DNA of 64,000 bases from Hoeflea_A sp963921345 (GTDB lineage Bacteria; Pseudomonadota; Alphaproteobacteria; Rhizobiales; Rhizobiaceae). A model generated the notes under the pieces. It was not told the DNA's origin and did not search any database. It worked only from the letters and a program-made list of their open reading frames with translations. The first letter of the stretch is position 1. Each line of letters starts with the position of its first letter. Location of the stretch: contig CAWUFE020000007.1 of assembly GCA_963921345.3 (NCBI GenBank), positions 1 to 64,000 on the forward strand, in the 5' to 3' direction. The position numbers were made by a program, and so were the translations under genes. Positions 1-9,307 of this stretch are shown here, one piece after another.

Positions 1-3000
1 GGCAGATGGCGCGGCCATGCGTGGTCAGCAACCCATCCGGCCGGTCGCCGGCGTCGTTCAAAAGCGCCCGGTCCACCCGGAACGCACGCCCCTCGTGATA
101 GACCAGGCTCTGGGGACCGAACTCGGGATATGGCCAGGAACCGCGGGCGCTGGATATAGCGCTGGTTCTTGCCGTCCGGGCTTGCCGACACATAGGCCAT
201 CAGGGGAAGGCGCGGAAAGTTGTAGCCCGGCAGGAAACCCTCCGTCGCCAGATACCGGTACAGGTAGAAATCGTTGTTCTGGCCATGGGATGCCTGCAGC
301 AGCGTCTTGCGTTGCGCGTTGCCCATGGCGAGTCGGCTTTCGGCCGCCTTGCGGTGCTGCGCGGAGATCGAATAGTCGTCGAGCGTTTGCGTGGCGAGAC
401 CGACGGCGCGCTGCGCCGATGCCAGCAGGTCGCGCCACCGGTCGAACGTCCGGTCGAAGCGATCAGGCGCTTCGGCAATCAATCGTTCCGCGAACTGCAT
501 CCGGTCACGATACCAGTCGGGAGGATTGTCGCCGAAATCATCCTCGAGCGCCACAAGCACGGCATCGATCCGGGGCCGCGCCCTTTGCCGCACCGGCGAA
601 CCGTTGATGATTTCGGCGATGTGGTCAACCAGGGGATTGTTGTCCACCGTCATGTCCAGATTGTCTGGAATCCGCGCCTGCAATTGCGCTTCGGTCGCCG
701 CCAGCCATTCGGCCTGAAGATGGCTCGTCACAAGGTCCCGGTTGCCAAGCTCGATCGACGGCGGAACCACGATCCCGGCCACCAGGGCCTGTTTCCTGTC
801 GAAGAAATATTGGTCGTGCGGGCTCTGGGCGGCACAATAGGTCAGGATCAATGCGGCCTGGCCGTGACGCCCGGCCCGACCGCTGCGCTGGGCATAGTTG
901 GCCGCCGTCGGCGGCGCGTTGCGCAGGTAGACGACATTCATCAAGGAAATGTCGACACCCAGTTCCATCGTCGGCGAACAGAAAAGCGTTGGCAGAAAGC
1001 GGTCACTTTCCCGATGTTCCCTCAACAGGTCCTGTCTTTGCGAGAGCTTTTCCTGATCATCCGTTTCGTAGCGGAAACGAAACTCGCGCAACTCCCTCAA
1101 CTCGCTTTCGACCTGCGCCGTGTGTTCGCGCCCCTCCATGCCGAAGAGCGGAGCCTTGCCGGCAGAAAGCGCACCGGACAAGGCACGGTACAAATCGGCG
1201 AAGAAGCGGTTGGTCACCGGCGCATTCGGTCCGTCGGCTTGCAGGCGATAATGAACCGTATTGGCGATCAGGCGCCATCCCGTGCCGCCAAACGGCGATG
1301 CGGTTTCCTCTACGAGACCGTAATTTTTGGCGGCGCGCAGCAAGACTTGCAAAAACTCCGGGACGTCCTTTGCTTCAATGCGCTGGTCGGCAAATGCGAG
1401 CGCGCGAATTTGCCTGGCCAACGCGCTTGTCGGCGTGCCCCGCAAAATCCGGTCCTCGTCGCGCGCCCTGATGCGCGTACGCTTCGGCGGCTCAAGGAGA
1501 AGAAGAGATGCACCGACCTGAACCTCTTCTTCCAGCGACCACGGAGCCTTGATCTGCCCGCGCATCCTTTGAGCAAGCACATCGACCCTATGGCGTTCAA
1601 GCGCCGGCGTGTTGACCGCCAGCCCCTTTCGCATGTGTTCCATCAGAACCTGCAATGCCTGCCTGCGCTCATCCGCCGAGGCCGCCAGAAGCACCGGGGA
1701 ATTGGCGAACGCGTCGCCGTCCGACGCCAGATCGGCGAGATACTGATATTCTGCGCAGACCAGGCCCAGTTGCTCAAGGTTCGGATTGGTGAAGCGCCAG
1801 CCACGACGCTGGTCGATCCAGAAGCGGTGCTGCAGGCCGTCTCTCAGAAGCGCCTCCGCATCATCTCTGGCACGGCCCTTCAGATCAGGGTTCTCGAGCC
1901 ATTCCGCGCCATTGTGCGCATGGGCCTGATCGGCAAGGAAGCCAAGGGCAGTCTGGATTCTCGCGCCCATCTCGGGTTCCGCAACCGAGCCGGTCGGGGC
2001 CTGTTCCAGCGCCGCGAGAATGGCGGCCCTCAGAAGACTGACGAATATGAAATCGTTGAAATGGCCCGCCTGAAGCGCCGCATCCTGTCGATTGTCGGTA
2101 AAGGCCAGCAGCTTTCGTTTATCGTCCCGCAATTGCGATGCTTCACCGTTCATCCATTCGAGGATGCCGGAGATGAGGATTGTCGTCGCGGAGCTCCTCC
2201 CTTCGCCGCTCAGGGAAGCAAGCTTGTTGATATCGCGGGCCGAGGTGCTGGAAACGTCCAGGCAGGCGGGGCAGAAGCGAAACTTGCCAGCCATGAACCA
2301 TGCCCGGTGACCGGAGTGACCGGAGTGACCGGCTCCGCAATCTCCATCGGGCGCGACGTCATGTGGAACCGCGCGCCGCCTCCGGTAGGCCGGTTTCAGC
2401 CTTCGTACGCCGCCTTTCGCATCTTCAAGCCAGGACTCCGGATAATCGGCATCGTTGCCCGCAAAGGTGAAATCCGGATCCGCAGGCTCCGGCATCAGGA
2501 AGCCCCATTGTGCACCGTCATCATCCTCATCGGCCTCGACCGGCAGATCATCAATCTCGCGTTTCTCGAAATAGGATCGCCCACGGGCATTGCGCAATGT
2601 GACGGGGTGAAATTCCTGGCCGCAGTTGCGGCAGAAATGGGTCGAATAAAGGCGCTCTTCCTGGCTGTTCGGATTGAAGATCTGCCCGGAGAATGTCACG
2701 TCCCGCTGCCCCTCCGGACGCAGGGTCGCATAGAGACGCCCGGCGCCCGCAACGAATTGGTGCAGCTTGAAGGCGAACAGAGGTTGATCGCCGCCGCAGG
2801 AGACACCGCGCTGGTGTTCCGGCGTGCCGAAGCCGATCAGCGCATGTCTTAGCGCGGCCGTGCAGGTCTCCTCGCAAATCCCGCAATCCTCAGCCAGCGC
2901 CTTTACCGCATCCTTCAGCGACAGGGGGCTCGCCCGTTCGGGCTTGTGATCCACATTTTTCAGGCCCAGCCGTGTTTCAACCCAGACGGCCAGATCGTCC

Positions 3001-4046
3001 CAGGCAAGGGCATCGTTCGACACCCCCTGACCGACGCCACCCTTCGAAGCCGCCTCGACCGCAACGCCAAGACCGGGAAGCGATCGCTCCGCGCTTTTCG
3101 AGGGATCCGTGACGCGCCGCAGTGTTTCGGTGACGACCGCATCGGAGCCGATCCTGGTCCCGAATATCCTTGACGCAACCCGGGCAACCGCAGCGGTTTT
3201 CTCTTCCGTGTCACCTTCGCTCGCCATGGTCGCGGACGTGCCGACACAAACCGGTGGATGTCGCGCGTCGCCGATACGAGCCTTCAGGCGGCGCATGAGC
3301 ATGGCAACATCGGCTCCCTGACGGCCGCGATAGGTATGAAGCTCGTCAAGCACGATGAACCGGAAGCCGGTGCAGTTCTCAAGAACCTGCCGGTCAAGCG
3401 CGTCCTGACGCGTCATCAGCAGTTCGAGCATCATGAAGTTCGTCAGCAGGATATCAGGAGGATTGTTTCTTATTTTCTCGCGGTCGTCCTGGCTTTCCTG
3501 TCCCGTGTAGCGTGCGAATGTTGGAACGTTGGGAACGTCGGAACGGAGATATCGCCGCAGTTCGTCCGACTGGCTGTTGGCAAGCGCGTTCATCGGATAA
3601 ACGATGATGGCGCGTGTGCCATGCGGTTCGCCCGCCTTGCGAGCCTTGATCGCGGCATTGATGATCGGGATGAAGAAACACAGGGACTTGCCGGAACCCG
3701 TACCGGTGGTCACCACATAGCTCTGATCATCAAGGGCATAACTGACGGCCTGTTGCTGGTGCTTGTAGAGCCTGAGTGTCTGGTCCGGTGTGCCGGCAGC
3801 AGCGTCCGGCAGACGAAAAATCTCAGCGCATTCCGGCTCCAGCGCACCGTCACCGATAAAGTCCGAAATGGAACCGCCTGGCGCATAATGCGGGTTGAGT
3901 TGAAGCAAGGGCTCCGGCCAGAACTTCCTTGTTTGGTAGAGTTCGTTGACCTTCGCCGTGAGTTCCGGCGACCGGATATTGGTAAAGGAACGGGCGAACG
4001 CCTTGTATCGATCAACCACCGCCTCGTTGAGATTGAAGACGTCCAT
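1..4046 (-). CDS. Very large DEAD/DEAH-box helicase (YprA/COG1205-like), partial, C-terminus off the window
   Basis: The frame is open from the ATG at 4046 to base 1, giving 1348 codons with no stop, so the C-terminus lies outside. Helicase landmarks appear in order: Walker A GTGSGKS near residue 112, DELH near 232, GTSATMASEG near 270, TDNRQDA near 650, ELGVDIS near 1027 and QRSGRAGR near 1052. Between the two ATPase lobes sit CRNC (about residue 470) and CPAC (about 590), probably one four-cysteine zinc site. This layout is that of large helicases that usually end in a DUF1998/MZB domain, a class that includes DISARM and Druantia helicases; that end cannot be seen here. AGAAGG lies 7 bases before the start. 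It overlaps the preceding small ORF and is the last visible gene of a three-gene operon. A nucleic-acid remodelling or defence role is inference. Confidence 0.85.
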   Translation of the reverse strand, partial: MDVFNLNEAVVDRYKAFARSFTNIRSPELTAKVNELYQTRKFWPEPLLQLNPHYAPGGSISDFIGDGALEPECAEIFRLPDAAAGTPDQTLRLYKHQQQAVSYALDDQSYVVTTGTGSGKSLCFFIPIINAAIKARKAGEPHGTRAIIVYPMNALANSQSDELRRYLRSDVPNVPTFARYTGQESQDDREKIRNNPPDILLTNFMMLELLMTRQDALDRQVLENCTGFRFIVLDELHTYRGRQGADVAMLMRRLKARIGDARHPPVCVGTSATMASEGDTEEKTAAVARVASRIFGTRIGSDAVVTETLRRVTDPSKSAERSLPGLGVAVEAASKGGVGQGVSNDALAWDDLAVWVETRLGLKNVDHKPERASPLSLKDAVKALAEDCGICEETCTAALRHALIGFGTPEHQRGVSCGGDQPLFAFKLHQFVAGAGRLYATLRPEGQRDVTFSGQIFNPNSQEERLYSTHFCRNCGQEFHPVTLRNARGRSYFEKREIDDLPVEADEDDDGAQWGFLMPEPADPDFTFAGNDADYPESWLEDAKGGVRRLKPAYRRRRAVPHDVAPDGDCGAGHSGHSGHRAWFMAGKFRFCPACLDVSSTSARDINKLASLSGEGRSSATTILISGILEWMNGEASQLRDDKRKLLAFTDNRQDAALQAGHFNDFIFVSLLRAAILAALEQAPTGSVAEPEMGARIQTALGFLADQAHAHNGAEWLENPDLKGRARDDAEALLRDGLQHRFWIDQRRGWRFTNPNLEQLGLVCAEYQYLADLASDGDAFANSPVLLAASADERRQALQVLMEHMRKGLAVNTPALERHRVDVLAQRMRGQIKAPWSLEEEVQVGASLLLLEPPKRTRIRARDEDRILRGTPTSALARQIRALAFADQRIEAKDVPEFLQVLLRAAKNYGLVEETASPFGGTGWRLIANTVHYRLQADGPNAPVTNRFFADLYRALSGALSAGKAPLFGMEGREHTAQVESELRELREFRFRYETDDQEKLSQRQDLLREHRESDRFLPTLFCSPTMELGVDISLMNVVYLRNAPPTAANYAQRSGRAGRHGQAALILTYCAAQSPHDQYFFDRKQALVAGIVVPPSIELGNRDLVTSHLQAEWLAATEAQLQARIPDNLDMTVDNNPLVDHIAEIINGSPVRQRARPRIDAVLVALEDDFGDNPPDWYRDRMQFAERLIAEAPDRFDRTFDRWRDLLASAQRAVGLATQTLDDYSISAQHRKAAESRLAMGNAQRKTLLQASHGQNNDFYLYRYLATEGFLPGYNFPRLPLMAYVSASPDGKNQRYIQRPRFLAISRVRSPEPGLSRGACVPGGPGAFERRRRPAGWVADHAWPRHL
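2306..2333. repeat. 9-bp tandem repeat inside the helicase gene
   Basis: The unit GACCGGAGT occurs in about three tandem copies, the last imperfect. On the coding (minus) strand it encodes Gly-His-Ser repeats just before the CPAC zinc motif. A 9-bp unit changes length without breaking the frame. Confidence 0.6.
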
Positions 4047-4189
4047 CAGTTAACCTTCTCGCCGTCGGTCTCGGTCACGCCGGTTGCACCAAATTCGATG
4101 ACGATGCAGCAAAAACCCGATAGGGGCTCCAGCCGCGCTGACCATGCGCCAGAGCGAATCCGGCTCAGGTTCGGGGGCGCCGTCATCAT
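4046..4189 (-). CDS. Small ORF of 47 aa between the oxygenase and the helicase
   Basis: This ORF begins MMTAPPNLSRIR and ends TDGEKVN. GGAG lies a few bases before its ATG, it starts 18 bases after the oxygenase stop, and its TGA overlaps the helicase ATG as TGATG. Such overlap is typical of translational coupling. It has two adjacent cysteines near residue 27 and no signal peptide or membrane segment. I do not recognise the family. It could be a real small partner protein or only a leader that couples helicase translation to the upstream gene. Confidence 0.45.
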   Translation of the reverse strand: MMTAPPNLSRIRSGAWSARLEPLSGFCCIVIEFGATGVTETDGEKVN

Positions 4190-4207
4190 GGCTCCAAAAC
4201 CTTCCGG

Positions 4208-6443
4208 TTATCCTTGTAACGTTGCAAGGTTCTCCAGATCCTGTTTTCGCTGCAGCACCCGCTCTTCGTAACTCCTGCTGTTCTTCGTGCAGACAAGACC
4301 GTGTGGGCTTCCCCGTTTGACGGTTGCCACATCGACATCTGACCGCGACCGCCGGATGGTGCTCTCGACATGGCCGCGCCTGTCCTTTGCGGCCTTGAAG
4401 GTCCAGATTTCCCGCTCGGGCTCATCAAGAAAACGGCCAAGCTCGGCGCAGTCCGGGCAATCACATACCAGATCGGCCGAGCGCCTCCAGTCCCTGGGTG
4501 CCTCAAGTGGCTGTGCGATGCGGGTATCCAGATGCGCGCGGCATGCCGCAAGCAGGCGCTGAACCGCAGCGGATTGCGTGGCACCGGTTCCAGCCAGACA
4601 GCAGCAGGCCGGAACCAGAACACCATCAAGGCCATACAGCCTGGGACGCTCAAGCATGAGGTCAAACGCACGATTCGCGTGGTCCGGATCGACCCTGCCG
4701 AGCGCCGATAGAAGATCGAAGACAAAATTGGCATCCGGCATCTCGCTGCGAGGGAATGAGTGTTCGTCCGGCGGATTGGTTACGGCTCCGGTCAGAAGCC
4801 TGGCAGCACGGTCAAAACGCACACCGGGCAAAGCCTCGACAGCACGATGCAGAAGATTGCCGCAGCCGCACAGACATTTTGCCACATTGCCGCAGATAAT
4901 GCGCTCAATGGCGGTGGCCGCCCGTTCGGCCGGCAACAAACGCAGCGCCGTGACAATCGCTTCGTTGTCGTCGGCGCTATAATCGCCACCTGCCGTGACG
5001 CGGGCCAGAAATTCCCTGATCAGGACAGCATCCTCCAGCGTCGCTAGAAGCGTCAGCATTCTCGCCGCATGGCCCTCACCGTCGCGCCGCCCAAAATACC
5101 ATTGCTGCATCGGCCAGGTGGAGATCATCCGTCCGGCGAGATCTTGCGCCTCCACTCGAACAGAAGCCTCCGGTTCGCCGCCATCAGTCGCCCAGCGTTC
5201 AACCATGTCTTCAAGACAGGGCAATGTCGCATCCAGACCGGCCTGGCACAGCACCGCAAAGAACCACTTCCGTGGCCATAACACCAGGGCCGCACGACTA
5301 TAGGTGCGCTCGAAAGACGCGCCCTCATTGCCAGTCGCCTCCCAGAAATGTTCCTCGTCAGGCTCCATCTCGTCAAAACGGGCAGGCGGCGACAACTCGC
5401 CCTCATCCACGGGAATATTGGTAAGCGACGATACTGTTTCGTCCAGCCGCCGCCACGCGCCAAGGCCGGCATGACGGTCCGTAACCTCGCCAACCTCGAA
5501 CACGTCCTCGGATGAATGCCGCCAATAACCGCCCTCGTAAACATGCTCGGCCCAGCCGCTCTCCTCGATCGTGAACAGTGCCAGATGCAGGTCGACGTCG
5601 CTGTCGGCTGCCGCAGCGGCAAGCACACCGGCCACCCCGGCGTCCGCACCCTTCAGCGCATCGAATCCAAGCGCCGCCGGAGTGTAGGAATGCTCAAGCG
5701 GATAGACGATCTTGGCCGGCCCCTCATCGCCCCGCCACGACCGCAGGATCGATGTCACACGCGCCTGTTCGCCATCGTAACGCGGAGCCGCAAGAGGTGC
5801 CCCCTCGCGCAAGAGATTAGAGATTGTAGACAAGGGCAACACGGTGGCCCGACCTGATAGGCAGCACTTCATGCACGCAATCGGCATAGAAGGCTGCAAA
5901 GGCGGCCTCCGCAGGTTCAGCGACGGAAAGGTCGAACTGCTCCTCACGGTCACCGTGCCGCACGACAAGTTCACCACCTTCCGATTGCGAAGGCAGCACG
6001 ATCACCAGCGTCGCAAACATGCCGTCCGTCTTCTCGGTATCCCGGTGGCTGGCAAAGAAACTGCCCTCGTCATAGACCAGAAGCTTGTAGAACTCGGCAC
6101 GTATCGGGTCGCCTATGCCAAGTCCGTCGGCAACCCGGCCCACGATATCCTCAAGTGTCCGTGGCCAGTGCCGGCCATAAATACGGACCCGGTCGGCCGT
6201 GAACTGCCAGGTTCGGCGAACCTCGGTATCGACCAGTGTCTCCGCACCGCGCCCGAACGGCGCACGCTCAGCCAGCGCCACAAGCTCCCGCGCCTGAACC
6301 GGCAGCAGCGGCAGCGCAATACGGCCGACACCCTCCACATGCAAATCCGGCGCGAAAAGCTCCACCCTGCCGGAAACGGCAAAATCGAAGGGCCGAGAAA
6401 CCGAACCCAACGCCGAAGCGAGTTTGGCCGTAATGGATGGCAT
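4208..6443 (-). pseudogene. Large 2OG-Fe(II) oxygenase, frameshifted by a 7-bp duplication
   Basis: The ATG at 6443 is preceded by GGAGG at 8 bases. The first frame gives 208 residues with a complete 2-oxoglutarate/Fe(II) dioxygenase core: HRD (His133, Asp135), His191 in CVHEV and Arg201 in GHR. It then stops at 5817 directly after VYNL. The downstream frame resumes with NLLREG and runs to 4208, with cysteine-rich stretches CLCGC and CDCPDC. Removing one copy of a tandem AATCTCT restores VYNLLREG and one 742-residue frame, which matches how related large oxygenases continue at this point. The 208-residue fragment keeps all the metal and co-substrate ligands, so it could still be a stand-alone enzyme. 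Substrate unknown. A sequencing error is possible but an exact unit duplication makes it less likely. Confidence 0.8.
5812..5825. repeat. 7-bp tandem duplication (AGAGATT x2) causing the frameshift
   Basis: AGAGATT at 5812-5818 is repeated exactly at 5819-5825. Loss of one unit fuses the two halves of the 2OG-Fe(II) oxygenase in frame, so the mutation is a simple slippage or duplication event and is in principle reversible. Confidence 0.9.
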
Positions 6444-6764
6444 TCCGGATATCCTCCATTGGAAATCAACAGCCACCTCCATAACACCGCACAGCGCAAC
6501 CGTCGATTGCCTCCCGAACTTCGACCCCGAAAATCGTCTTGACCGCCCGATTGCAGCGGCGGCTGGCGCACTCAAGACCAGAGTCGGCCAAAGCTCAGCG
6601 CCGTCGGAGCGCGTTTAAACCACAATCTCATCCGGCTTCATTCGGGTTCTTCCGGCTTCTTCCGGATTCAATATCCGTCCCGTCGAAACGCCACCTCGTC
6701 CCAATTCTTCCCACCTAGTCCCTGCATCTTCCCACCGAATCCGTGCAAAAGTTCCTGCTCCGTT
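6444..6764. other. Non-coding junction between the accessory operon and the truncated GST
   Basis: I see no convincing gene in this stretch. Reading the minus strand toward the oxygenase it holds two direct copies of GGTGGGAAGA (at about 6706-6715 and 6727-6736) and clustered CCGGAAGAA-type repeats between about 6630 and 6668. These could be regulator sites for the oxygenase operon or remnants of the recombination that truncated the GST. No clear -35/-10 pair stands out. Confidence 0.4.
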
Positions 6765-7196
6765 GTGCCAAAGATCGCGCCTTACGACACCTACCTGGCT
6801 CAGAAGGCCGGCTCCGACCTGTGGCCCTCCGATCCGCTGCAGCAGGTCGAAGTGCTGAAATGGCTGAACTGGGATACCGCGCACTTTTCCCGTCATGCCG
6901 GCCGCATCTGGTTTCAGAATTTCTTCAAGGGTGTCATCGGCGCCGGTGAGCCGGATCTGGCCGAGGTCGAGGAAGCCATCGGGTTCTTCCACCAGTTTGC
7001 CGGTGTGCTCAACGACCACCTGAAAGGCCGGGACTATCTGGTCGGTGACCGGTTGACGATCGCCGATTTCGGCGTTGCCACCTTCATGCCGTGGGCGGAA
7101 CAGGCCGGACTGCCGTTGGAGAACTATCCGGAGATCACGCGCTGGGCGCAGCGCATGAACGGCATCGATGCCTGGCGCAACCCCTGGCCGGACTGA
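6765..7196 (+). pseudogene. Glutathione S-transferase, 5'-truncated (C-terminal domain only)
   Basis: The frame encodes an all-alpha GST C-terminal domain from YLAQKAGSDLWP through LTIADFGVA (the conserved N-capping box region) to NPWPD. The thioredoxin-like N-terminal domain of about 75 residues, which carries the glutathione site, is absent and nothing like it is found upstream. Homology seems to begin near 6790. The only nearby start is a GTG at 6765 without a visible ribosome site. The break coincides with the edge of the accessory region, so I read it as a gene cut by insertion or deletion. A translated fragment would lack the catalytic half. Confidence 0.7.
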
Positions 7197-7218
7197 GGTG
7201 AGTCCAGATGGCCGGACG

Positions 7219-7824
7219 TCAGTGCGTCGGGCGCAGTTCGAGGATTTCCGTGCCGTTTTCGATGCGGCTGCCGGAGGTGACTTCGCCACCCTCGACGTCG
7301 TGCTGGGCGTCGGTCATGTTGACCGACGAGGTGCGTGATCCGTCGTCCACGCCGTCCTCTTCGATCGGCTTCGGAGAGACTTCCTCGACATGGAACTCGC
7401 CGCCGCCGCTATAGGTGACCTGGTTTCCGGCATTGGCGGTCACCGGCTGCGTGCCGGGACGGACATGGATCGTTCCCTCATGCCCGACGGTGACGCTGGT
7501 TCCGCCGTTCGTGTGGGCGATCATTTCGCCGGCCGAGTCGGAAGTGCTTGGCGATGTTTTGACGTAGCGCACTGCCGAGCCGCCCATCAGATTGTCGGTC
7601 TGCACGAGCTTTTTCTCGCCACCGATGATTTTCTCGGTCACCTCGATGCCGTGCACATTCGGGCCCATGTCCTTTTCCTTCAAGGGCGGACACGTCGCGC
7701 AGCTGAATGTGGTCACGCTGTCAGCATCGGTGTTCAACTCGTTGGCGGTCAGGACGGAATCTCCGGCCAGAGCCGGTGCGGCTGCAATGGCGATCACGGA
7801 GGTCAAAAGGATACGGCGTTTCAT
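7219..7824 (-). CDS. Secreted small protein resembling HPE1-like plant virulence effector domain proteins
   Basis: This 201-residue protein starts with a clear signal peptide ending in APALAG, so it should be exported. The mature part contains FSCATCPPLKEK, a CxxCP motif, followed by a VTEKIIGGEKKLVQTD segment and an acidic, low-complexity tail. The CxxCP-then-GGEKKLVQT arrangement matches small periplasmic proteins of rhizobia and relatives that are annotated as HPE1-like. Molecular function is unknown in that group. It stands alone between the GST remnant, toward which it converges, and purD. Confidence 0.6.
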   Translation of the reverse strand: MKRRILLTSVIAIAAAPALAGDSVLTANELNTDADSVTTFSCATCPPLKEKDMGPNVHGIEVTEKIIGGEKKLVQTDNLMGGSAVRYVKTSPSTSDSAGEMIAHTNGGTSVTVGHEGTIHVRPGTQPVTANAGNQVTYSGGGEFHVEEVSPKPIEEDGVDDGSRTSSVNMTDAQHDVEGGEVTSGSRIENGTEILELRPTH

Positions 7825-7932
7825 CTCGCTCTCCCGGGCTGTTGCCCGAGACTAGCGAATAAGGGTTTTCATCCGGTATGCATGCGTGGTTAACGCCGCG
7901 TTAAGCGTATCGGGATAATGCCGCGGATTTTC

Positions 7933-9207
7933 TCACGAATCGCGAGCCAGCGCCCGCCAGCCGATATCCCAGCGGCAGAAGCCATCGTCCCAGTCGATCG
8001 CGTCGACGGCTCCGTAGGCCTTTTGCTGGGCTTCGCGCACAGAGCCTCCGAGCGCGGTCACGCCGAGCACCCGCCCGCCATTGGCAACCAACTGCCCGTC
8101 CGCGAGCGCCGTACCGGCGTGGAAAACCTCCACGTCCTCGTCGGCCGTTGCCTCCTTCAGGTTGCGGATGGGCGATCCTTTCTTGTAGCTGCCGGGATAG
8201 CCGTTGGTCGCCATCACCACACAGAGCGCCGTCTCATCCCGCCAGCGGGCGCTCATGGTCCACAACAGCCCGTCGACGGCTGCCTTCATCAGCATCAGGA
8301 TGTCGTCCTTCAGCCGCATCATCATCGGCTGGCACTCGGGATCGCCGAAGCGGACGTTGTATTCGATGAGCTGCGGGCCGCTGGCGGTGATCATCAGTCC
8401 GGCATAGAGAACGCCGCGGAACGGCGTGCCCTGGTCGGCCATGCCCTTCAGCGTCGGTTTGATGATCTCTTCCATGGTGCGCTCGACCATGGCATCGGTC
8501 ATCACCGGAGCAGGGGAGTAAGCACCCATTCCGCCGGTATTCGGCCCGGTGTCGCCGTCGCCGACGGCCTTGTGATCCTGCGCCGTGGTGAGCGGCAGGG
8601 CGTTGGTTCCGTCGCACAGGCAGAAGAAACTGGCTTCTTCGCCCTCCAGAAATTCCTCGACCACCACCTCGGCGCCGGCCTCGCCGAATGCCCCTTCGAA
8701 ACAATCGTCGATGGCCGCGAAGGCTTCCTCCAGCGTCTGCGCGACCGTCACGCCCTTGCCGGCGGCCAGCCCGTCGGCCTTGATGACGATGGGGGCGCCC
8801 ATCTGCCGCGCATAGGCCTTGGCCTTCGGAGCGTTGTTGAGGCGCATGAAGGCACCGGTCGGAATGCCGTAGCGGTCGCACAAATCCTTGGTGAAGCCTT
8901 TCGAGCCTTCAAGCTGGGCCGCCGCCGCTCCGGGGCCGAAAACAGGAATGCCGGCCTGGTCCAGGTCGTCGGCAAGTCCGGCCACCAGCGGCGCCTCGGG
9001 GCCGACCACGACCAGGGCAATCTCCCGGTCGCGGCAGAATTCGACGACCGCAGCGTGGTCGGTCACGTCCAGGTCGAGACAGGTGGCGTGTTCGGCGATC
9101 CCGGGATTGCCGGCAATGCAGTAGAAATCGCCGAGCAGCGGGGAGGCCGCGATTTTCCACGCCAGTGCGTGTTCCCGTCCACCGGATCCGATCAGAAGCA
9201 CATTCAT
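7933..9207 (-). CDS. purD: Phosphoribosylamine--glycine ligase
   Basis: PurD joins phosphoribosylamine and glycine with ATP to make GAR in purine synthesis. The 424-residue product is full length. It begins MNVLLIGSGGREHALAWK (the nucleotide-binding N-domain), has the ATP-grasp segment PIVIKADGLAAGKGV in the middle, and RFGDPECQ near residue 290, all typical of PurD. It is divergent from ubiA, with about 100 bases between them. Confidence 0.97.
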   Translation of the reverse strand: MNVLLIGSGGREHALAWKIAASPLLGDFYCIAGNPGIAEHATCLDLDVTDHAAVVEFCRDREIALVVVGPEAPLVAGLADDLDQAGIPVFGPGAAAAQLEGSKGFTKDLCDRYGIPTGAFMRLNNAPKAKAYARQMGAPIVIKADGLAAGKGVTVAQTLEEAFAAIDDCFEGAFGEAGAEVVVEEFLEGEEASFFCLCDGTNALPLTTAQDHKAVGDGDTGPNTGGMGAYSPAPVMTDAMVERTMEEIIKPTLKGMADQGTPFRGVLYAGLMITASGPQLIEYNVRFGDPECQPMMMRLKDDILMLMKAAVDGLLWTMSARWRDETALCVVMATNGYPGSYKKGSPIRNLKEATADEDVEVFHAGTALADGQLVANGGRVLGVTALGGSVREAQQKAYGAVDAIDWDDGFCRWDIGWRALARDS

Positions 9208-9307
9208 CGCCGCGACACTCCCTGAATTTCGCTCCGTCTAACATGCATGGGCGGTGCGTCAAACAGCGGCCTTGACTTTCCCCAGCCGGACCTGCCACCA
9301 AGGCGCC

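Noticed and set aside
285..2852. Plus-strand open frame of 855 codons
   Set aside because: It is the antisense shadow of the helicase. The minus frame carries ordered helicase motifs; this frame has no recognisable domain.
1..6443. Calling the helicase locus a DISARM or Druantia system
   Set aside because: The helicase class fits, but no DNA methylase, DUF1998-only or other named partner is seen, and the C-terminus is off the window.
6615..6765. Possible C-terminus of a minus-strand gene ending at 6615
   Set aside because: The frame continues only as a shadow of the GST remnant and has no recognisable homology; its repeats look non-coding.
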